A stretch of 64,000 nucleotides of DNA, from NCBI GenBank assembly GCA_001600615.1, contig BCKK01000002.1:3192809-3256808 (forward strand), given 5' to 3'. Below the pieces are notes generated by a model. It was not told where the DNA came from. It saw only the letters and a program-made list of their open reading frames with translations, and made no database searches. The position numbers and the translations under genes were made by a program. The DNA comes from Dioszegia crocea (taxonomy: Eukaryota > Basidiomycota > Tremellomycetes > Tremellales > Bulleribasidiaceae). How positions within the stretch are numbered: position 1 is the stretch's first letter; the number at the start of each line of letters is the position of its first letter. This document shows, in pieces, positions 58,059 to 64,000 of this stretch.

Positions 58059-59584
58059 ATGGTATCAACGCGTCCGTCTCCAGCCCCCATTCGCGGTAGA
58101 ATATCATACCCCGTCGCGGCACCGTATACACCCGGTGACGAAGACGCGCCGACGTACATCGGGTCCGAACCAATCCGTCCAGTGACGTCTCAGGACAGTG
58201 ACCAGGACCGCTCGCAAGGTCTCAAGACCTGGTGGAAGGGCGTCAGAGATAAGCCCGAGCACCCGGAGGACCACAGAGTTGTATTCGGTGAACCTCTCGC
58301 TGAGTCGGTCAAATACGCATCCGTTCAGATATCTACTGCTGGGTCTGATGGAAAGCTATACGTGTGGGGGTAAGCACAGCGATTGTACGTCGCTGACATC
58401 AGTGTCATCCCCGTTGTCGTTGCCAAGTGTGGTCTTTATCTTAAAGAGCATGCGACGGAGGTCGAGGGAGCGTTCCGTGTATCTGGATCAGCAAAGAGGA
58501 TGCGAGAGTTGCAGGCCATATTCGATACTGGTCCTAGAGTGAGTCGCCCCGTCTATATCTCAGCTGATAGCAGTACGGCAAGGACATTGATTGGAAGGCT
58601 CTCGACTTCTCACCACATGACGTTGCTACAATATTCAGGAGGTGAGTCCGTCGACATGCCTCGACTGATCCAGATTTCTGACGCATGCGCCCGAATCAAT
58701 TGTTCCGACCGATTTCTACGAAGACGTGAGCAAGGCAACACGTTGATACTGATATAGTTTCGTGCTGTCCTCGCAGAAGATCCTCCAGCAGAGGAGGCAA
58801 TCGGCAGATACCGGGAACTCGTGCGATCCATCCCCCCCATCAACCAGTACCTTCTCTTATATGTTCTCGACCTGCTCAGCGTCTTTGCACGCAAGTCGGA
58901 CGTCAATCTTATGAATGCACCCAGTGAGTCCCACCATTACCCAAGCCTGACGTAGATCTCGCTCTCATATTCCAACCTGGCGTCCTCTCGCACCCCGTAC
59001 ACGCCATGCGGCCTAAAGAGCACGTACTCTCGCAACGAGTCTTGGAATTCTTGATTGAACACCAGGATAACTTCTTGATTGGCATGGAGCTGGTAAGTTT
59101 CTTGTGTGGACTTTGCTGATGATAGAAACCCAAGGAGACGGGACGCCCCAAATCGCCGCAGGCACCACCTCCCGTGAAGGCCGATCCTGACTTCATGCTT
59201 CCTTCCGATTCCGACGACGAAGCTCCTTCGGGCGGCTACTACGTCATTGAGGGCAATATGAAATCACCCAGCACAAAGCCTGTGACCGAACTCCCGCCTG
59301 CCAGCCTCATCCCACCAAGCCCTTCGAGACCCAACACCCACCTTTCCAGTCCCTCGAAGTCTACTGCTCGATTGACACCAGTCATACGCGAGGAGATGGA
59401 GGCGTCTGACTCTGATGAAGAAGCTCCGAAGGCTGGCTACGAGGTGCACATAAGCGAAGCTGCTCGCGCTCGTGCTTTACGGATGTCTTCATCGAAAGAG
59501 GGCATTCAGCGTCGGGAGAGTATGCCAACAAAGCGGCGTGGGTCTCTATCGGCGCGGCTACGTGGATCAAAGGAGGAGCCATGA
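58059..59584 (+). CDS. SAC7: RhoGAP of the Sac7/Bag7 family
   Basis: This GTPase-activating protein has Rho1 as its best-known yeast target. The domain reads HRVVFGEPLAESVKYASVQIS, YVWGVIPVVVAKCGLYLKEHATEVEGAFRVSGSAKRMRELQAIFDT (Arg finger in GAFRVSGS), [89 protein letters not shown]. The pairing of ESVKYASV with KRMREL is typical of Sac7/Bag7. The C-terminal tail is Ser/Pro-rich with two similar acidic boxes (PSDSDDEAPSGGYYV and ASDSDEEAPKAGYEV) and a basic end. Five short introns. It lies 15 kb from RHO1, its probable substrate. Full length. Confidence 0.92.
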
Positions 59585-59756
59585 GAATACAGTAACAGAC
59601 AGAGTAGATGAAACTTGAAAATGCGTGCATGCTGCCCAAAACGCCACTACTGTCGGCAAATGCCGAAAACCCGCGCGCTGGCTCGCGCCACCCAATTCAC
59701 CCAATTGGCCCCTTCACTTCATCCCTTCTATACTTCCATTACATCAATCCCTCACA

Positions 59757-60567
59757 ATGGACATCGACAAGCCTCTCGAAGAGGTAAGCGCACCATGCAG
59801 GGCCCCTGCTCATCCAGATCATCGCCGCTTCCAGGCCAAAGGCACGGAGAGGCGGCCGTCCAGCGCGAGGCGCCCCCCGAGTCGCGCCCACCGGAACTCG
59901 TGATAGATACGCGTCCAATGTACCCCGCAACGCCCCCCGTGCTGCAGCATACCCCCCGCCCAAGGCTGCAGGCCCCGAAGCATTCAAGATCATCATCAGC
60001 AACCTTCCCACGGATGTGACCGAGGCGGCAGTTCGGGTAAGTCTACCTAAACTTCGTTGGCTGAACAATCAGGATCTCATGCAGTCCACTGTCGGTCCGG
60101 TAAAGACGGTTCAAATGAGCTTCACGTCGACGGGAAAGAGCACCGGTCAGGCCACTGTGGTCTTCAAGAACCGGGGTGACGCCAACAAGGCTCACGCATC
60201 TTGTAAGTTAACGTGACGCGGCTGAACTAACAATCAGACCACAATCGCATGGTCGATAATCGTTCGTGTCCCGGAGCTGCTTGCATAAACTAACATCCAG
60301 AACGTCCTATGAAAGTCGAGATCGCCGTCGACATGAGCGCGTTGCAGTCGCTTGCAACTCGGGTTGCACCCGCTCCGGTGAGAGCTCCCGTGGTCCGGGC
60401 TGGTCAGGGTGCTGGAGCGCGAGGACGAGGAGGACCGGGCGCTGGAGCTGCTGCGAGACCAGCAAGACGGCAACAAAAGACCGCCGAGGAGCTCGATGCG
60501 GAGATGTCTGTAAGTACGAAGCTCGAGTCTATAACTAACGTCACAGGCGTACAAGGAGACCGCATGA
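59757..60567 (+). CDS. YRA1: mRNA export adaptor Yra1/ALYREF
   Basis: This RNA-binding TREX adaptor hands mRNA to Mex67. The order is that of REF proteins: short N-box MDIDKPLEEIIAAS, an Arg/Gly-rich stretch (RPKARRGGRPARGAPRVAP), RRM (PEAFKIIISNLPTDVTEAAVRDLMQSTVGPVKTVQMSFTSTGKSTGQATVVFKNRGDANKAH), a second RG-rich stretch, then a C-box (KTAEELDAEMSAYKETA). Introns split it after LEE, after AAVR, inside ASYHN, inside VDNQ, and before AYKETA; the last exon carries only six codons plus stop. One exon (YHNRMVDN) is about 24 nt. Intron-dependent autoregulation is known for budding yeast YRA1; the unusually CTAAC-rich introns here could matter, but that is speculative. The stop lies 24 bp from the convergent VTC1 stop. 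Confidence 0.9.
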
Positions 60568-60591
60568 ATCGATTAATTGTTGTGCATGTAT

Positions 60592-61421
60592 TCAAGCCTT
60601 TAGGCGCTGCAGACTAGCATAATCCCAGGCATAGCGGAAAGACATCGGATTGACCCCTAGATGGTTCTTGGATTCCTGGACTCGGAAAACGAAGTTGACT
60701 AGGATGGCGATAAACAAGGCCGCGCAAATGAGCAGTGGACCAGCGAGTGTGTCTAACATCAGCACCACCTTATCGTAGAACGCACCAAATGATCCAGGGT
60801 CTCTGGCCGAAATCATGGTCAATCTCCGTTGAAAGATGGCCCAGCCGTATATCATAATGGCGGCAGAGCTGTACATCAGTCTACCGCCAGTTATACACTC
60901 ACATCAGAGCGTAGGCGAGCGCAAAGTATCTCGCAGATGAATCCCTGGCTCCAAAAAGCAAACCCGAAGCGATCGTCGATAAGAGCAGCCCCATGGACAA
61001 GTACGAGATGAACGTCCGCTCGTTTGCGAACCAGACCTTGGCTTCGACCTTCACCGGTGTCAACACCTTCTTGGGTATTCTAATTCGAATGTTGGGATCG
61101 CTGGTGGACTGGTAATTGACGGCGGCGGGACTTCCTTCAGCGCCGTATAACGCAAACTCACTCGTCAGGTATGCGGTCCGCGCGTTTGCTCTTGGCTCGA
61201 CCACCCTCTCCTCGGCGGGGGAGCAAGGACAAGGCTCCATTGGAGAAGCTGTAGAGTTAGAGCTGAGATGAGTAGCACGGCGTTGATACTTGCGGGTGGT
61301 AGAAGATGTCCGTCAACTGGTTGATGGTCCTACGCATGGCGGAGCCAGACTCTGCGATCAGAGGGGAGCGCTACGGGGTGAGCTGATGGTCTCACTAGGC
61401 GCCTACCTCGTTAGCAGACAT
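60592..61421 (-). CDS. VTC1: Vacuolar transporter chaperone subunit 1 (VTC1/Nrf1, DUF202)
   Basis: VTC1 is the small membrane subunit of the VTC complex that makes polyphosphate and moves it into the vacuole; its S. pombe homologue Nrf1 was found as a Cdc42 regulator. The conserved part reads IPKKVLTPVKVEAKVWFANERTFISYLSMGLLLSTIASGLLF, then two more hydrophobic spans (YFALAYALMSSAAIMIYGWAIF and LAGPLLICAALFIAILVNFVF) with RRLTMISARDPGSFGAFYDK between. Three transmembrane helices match the family. The N-terminal extension (about 110 residues, Ser/Pro-rich) is longer than in yeast Vtc1. MSANE at 61421 starts the first small exon. It diverges from ARF1 with a 288-bp spacer. Confidence 0.88.
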
Positions 61422-61643
61422 GCTGGGCGGTCAAAGGGGTACAGATGAGGGACGCTGTAGATTACTGGCAGCAAAGTACTTACTCGTAGACAACCTTTGA
61501 CGCACGTGCATTACGTACAACTGTTTCATCCTGTCGCCTAACAATTAGGCGTGTGACTTGAATGTGCCACACTCGGCGTTATTACTTGCGTTGTACGCGT
61601 GGCGCGTCACTGCTCAGTCAGTCTGTCCATTCCTACTGTATAA

Positions 61644-62540
<897 letters not shown>

Positions 62541-64000
62541 ATAACGACAACCATAATTTTGGACATGTACCCTTTGGTGGGCATCGACTGTTTGTAGAAT
62601 GTTCTCTCTTCGCTTCTCTCAGAATGGATCTCTGCTTCCCTATTCCCGCCACATCGAGTACTCAATTCTTAGCGACTCCATGGCGGTGTAATACCAACTA
62701 TTTCAAGGATTGTGTCGGGACCTATAACCGATACAGTTATACCGGTGGGGCACTGACGAAGCTTTGTCCTTGTCGGACACCTGACATTGAATTACAGCGA
62801 AGAACTGTGCTTCAACAGCACATCTACCAATCATCGATCACTCAAGGCACAGCACAGATGGTCAGACATGCATCATGCAGTACTAGCGGAAGGCACCGTA
62901 AGCGACCGATCGGCTGACTACACCACTGAGGTCCGCGCGTTTGAGAGACAATAACCAAACGGGAAGTAATTCGCCGCAAACCTCAAAGCGGGGATCCACA
63001 TACTGTCAATACTTAATTGCCCGAGTAATTGCAGAGCGATATCAGCCAATGCGCGAACCCAAACAACCAGCTTTCCTCTTTGTGATCTGATCTCGCCGCA
63101 TCACATTTGGATAAGGATCTTCAACTCGCAGACGAGTATGCGACCTCGCTTCGACCGTCACGCGTATGTATCTTTTGCTTAACGGACTATCTGTCACCCG
63201 ATGTTGACTGCGTCGAGAGCCTACCTGACGTAAAAGGAAGTAGCGCTAAACACCAGCATGACTTCCAAGAATCGAACGAGCAACACCGGGCCTTCACTAC
63301 TCATTCCGGACAAGCCTCCACTGACTCGCTTGCTGTACCTTACCTTCCACCAAGATGCCCCGCGGATCCGCCCAAGCTGCCTGACATGCATAGACGTGAG
63401 CTGCCTGGTGCAATGTCTCTGTGCCATCATGACGAGTCCGGGTTCTTTCTCTGCCGGGACGTTTCTCGATACGATCATGGCGCATCACTAGGAGGCTACC
63501 GCTACAGCGACAGGGGACGAAGGTGCTATACAATTGCAGCCGGCGCCCGTACACATGTCACACGGGCACAGGGGCTTCATAATGGAGGAAGTTGCTCGGC
63601 CCACCTGTGTTGTTAGCCGTGTGTGTACCGGGCCGCGCATCAACGCAGCGGCTGATTGCCGACTCTGTCAGGAAAAGGGCTACATCTAACAGACTACCAA
63701 GAAAGGTCGCGACTCCAACTGTACGAAGGAAGAGGCAGCTGGCAACAGCCCAAGCAGACCATTCCAACTGCGCCGATCCCTTCATCGAAGGGTCGAGAGG
63801 AAGATCAGGCGGCAAATATGGTAATGAAGTATGCTCGACCTACGGATTGGTCTGAAACGAGGAATGGATGTCCAAAAAAAAAAAGCCGGCCACAACTACA
63901 GAAAACCCCAACAGCTGTCCATAGCTACTGGCGCTTGCCAGAAACTGCCACGGCCCCTTGCAGTAAGTGATATCCCAAGCTGGGATTCGAGGCGGTGGCA
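62541..64000. other. 1.46 kb without a supportable gene
   Basis: After the ARF1 3' flank, open frames such as 62624-62917 and 63107-63616 have no recognised domain, no clean splice chain and a mixed amino-acid composition. Some CTGAC...AG strings near 63392 look like intron ends, so part of an unrecognised or decayed gene is possible. A run of twelve A lies near 63876. The next gene may start beyond the window. Confidence 0.4.

Noticed and set aside
62624..62917. Open frame just after ARF1
   Set aside because: It lies in the expected 3' flank, has no motif, and its composition is not gene-like.
63107..63616. 169-codon open frame near the right end
   Set aside because: No recognised motif. 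The scattered Cys/His residues do not form a zinc-finger spacing, and competing frames are equally long. Left as unannotated sequence.
63876..63887. Poly-A run as a retroposon tail
   Set aside because: Twelve A residues with no adjacent coding remnant or target-site duplication that I can see; too little to call a mobile element.

Overview
The window is nuclear DNA from a basidiomycete fungus, most likely a tremellomycete yeast (Cryptococcus, Saitozyma or Papiliotrema relatives). That placement is inferred. It rests on compact gene spacing, very many short introns (about 32-60 nt, GTRNGT donors, CTGAC/CTGAT/CTAAC-like branch sites close to the AG), and protein families typical of that group, such as UXS1, WSC-GH71 and an RNAi RNA-dependent RNA polymerase. 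No rRNA, tRNA or CRISPR array was seen. Almost every gene is spliced, so coordinates run from start codon to stop codon and the introns were resolved by hand from reading frame and conserved protein motifs.

Layout. 0-9 kb: a RING-like fragment cut by the window edge, an HbrB/Bit61-type TORC2 subunit, TRAPP subunit BET3, an alpha/beta-hydrolase that lacks the usual nucleophile serine, a two-ended membrane protein of unknown function, and a peroxisomal-type acyl-CoA thioesterase ending in AKL. 9-17 kb: a GH3 beta-glucosidase, the NatB catalytic subunit NAT3 and a Zn2Cys6 transcription factor. 17-28 kb: an RNA-dependent RNA polymerase, a secreted four-WSC GH71 alpha-1,3-glucanase with an in-frame stop codon, a WW-domain protein and a nitronate monooxygenase ending in SKL. 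28-42 kb: a conserved Cys/His-rich protein, ZWF1, UXS1, an acidic nuclear protein, RCL1, an NHX4D acyltransferase and the sterol glucosyltransferase ATG26.

42-62.5 kb is the most thematically coherent stretch. It holds RHO1, its GDP-dissociation inhibitor RDI1, a BOI-type SH3-SAM-PH scaffold and a SAC7-type RhoGAP. Interleaved with these are Golgi/endosome traffic genes: VPS52 (GARP), a ChAPs exomer subunit, APM1 (AP-1 mu), VPS9 (Rab5 GEF) and ARF1. RMT2, a GMPPA-type GDP-mannose pyrophosphorylase, YRA1 and VTC1 fill the gaps. RHO1 signalling and exomer/AP-1/Arf1 traffic both control cell-wall polymer synthases, so the block is functionally suggestive, though chance proximity is not excluded. 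A TATAG-rich block of direct and inverted repeats lies at 44.18-44.89 kb. The last 1.46 kb has no gene I can support.

Points worth a second look are a 4-nt microexon in APM1, a 7-nt microexon beside the catalytic Asp of the GH3 enzyme, the nonsense codon in GH71, near-identical WSC exon-intron modules, a 76-bp bidirectional promoter shared by VPS52 and ChAPs, and several convergent gene pairs whose stop codons lie 1-50 bp apart.
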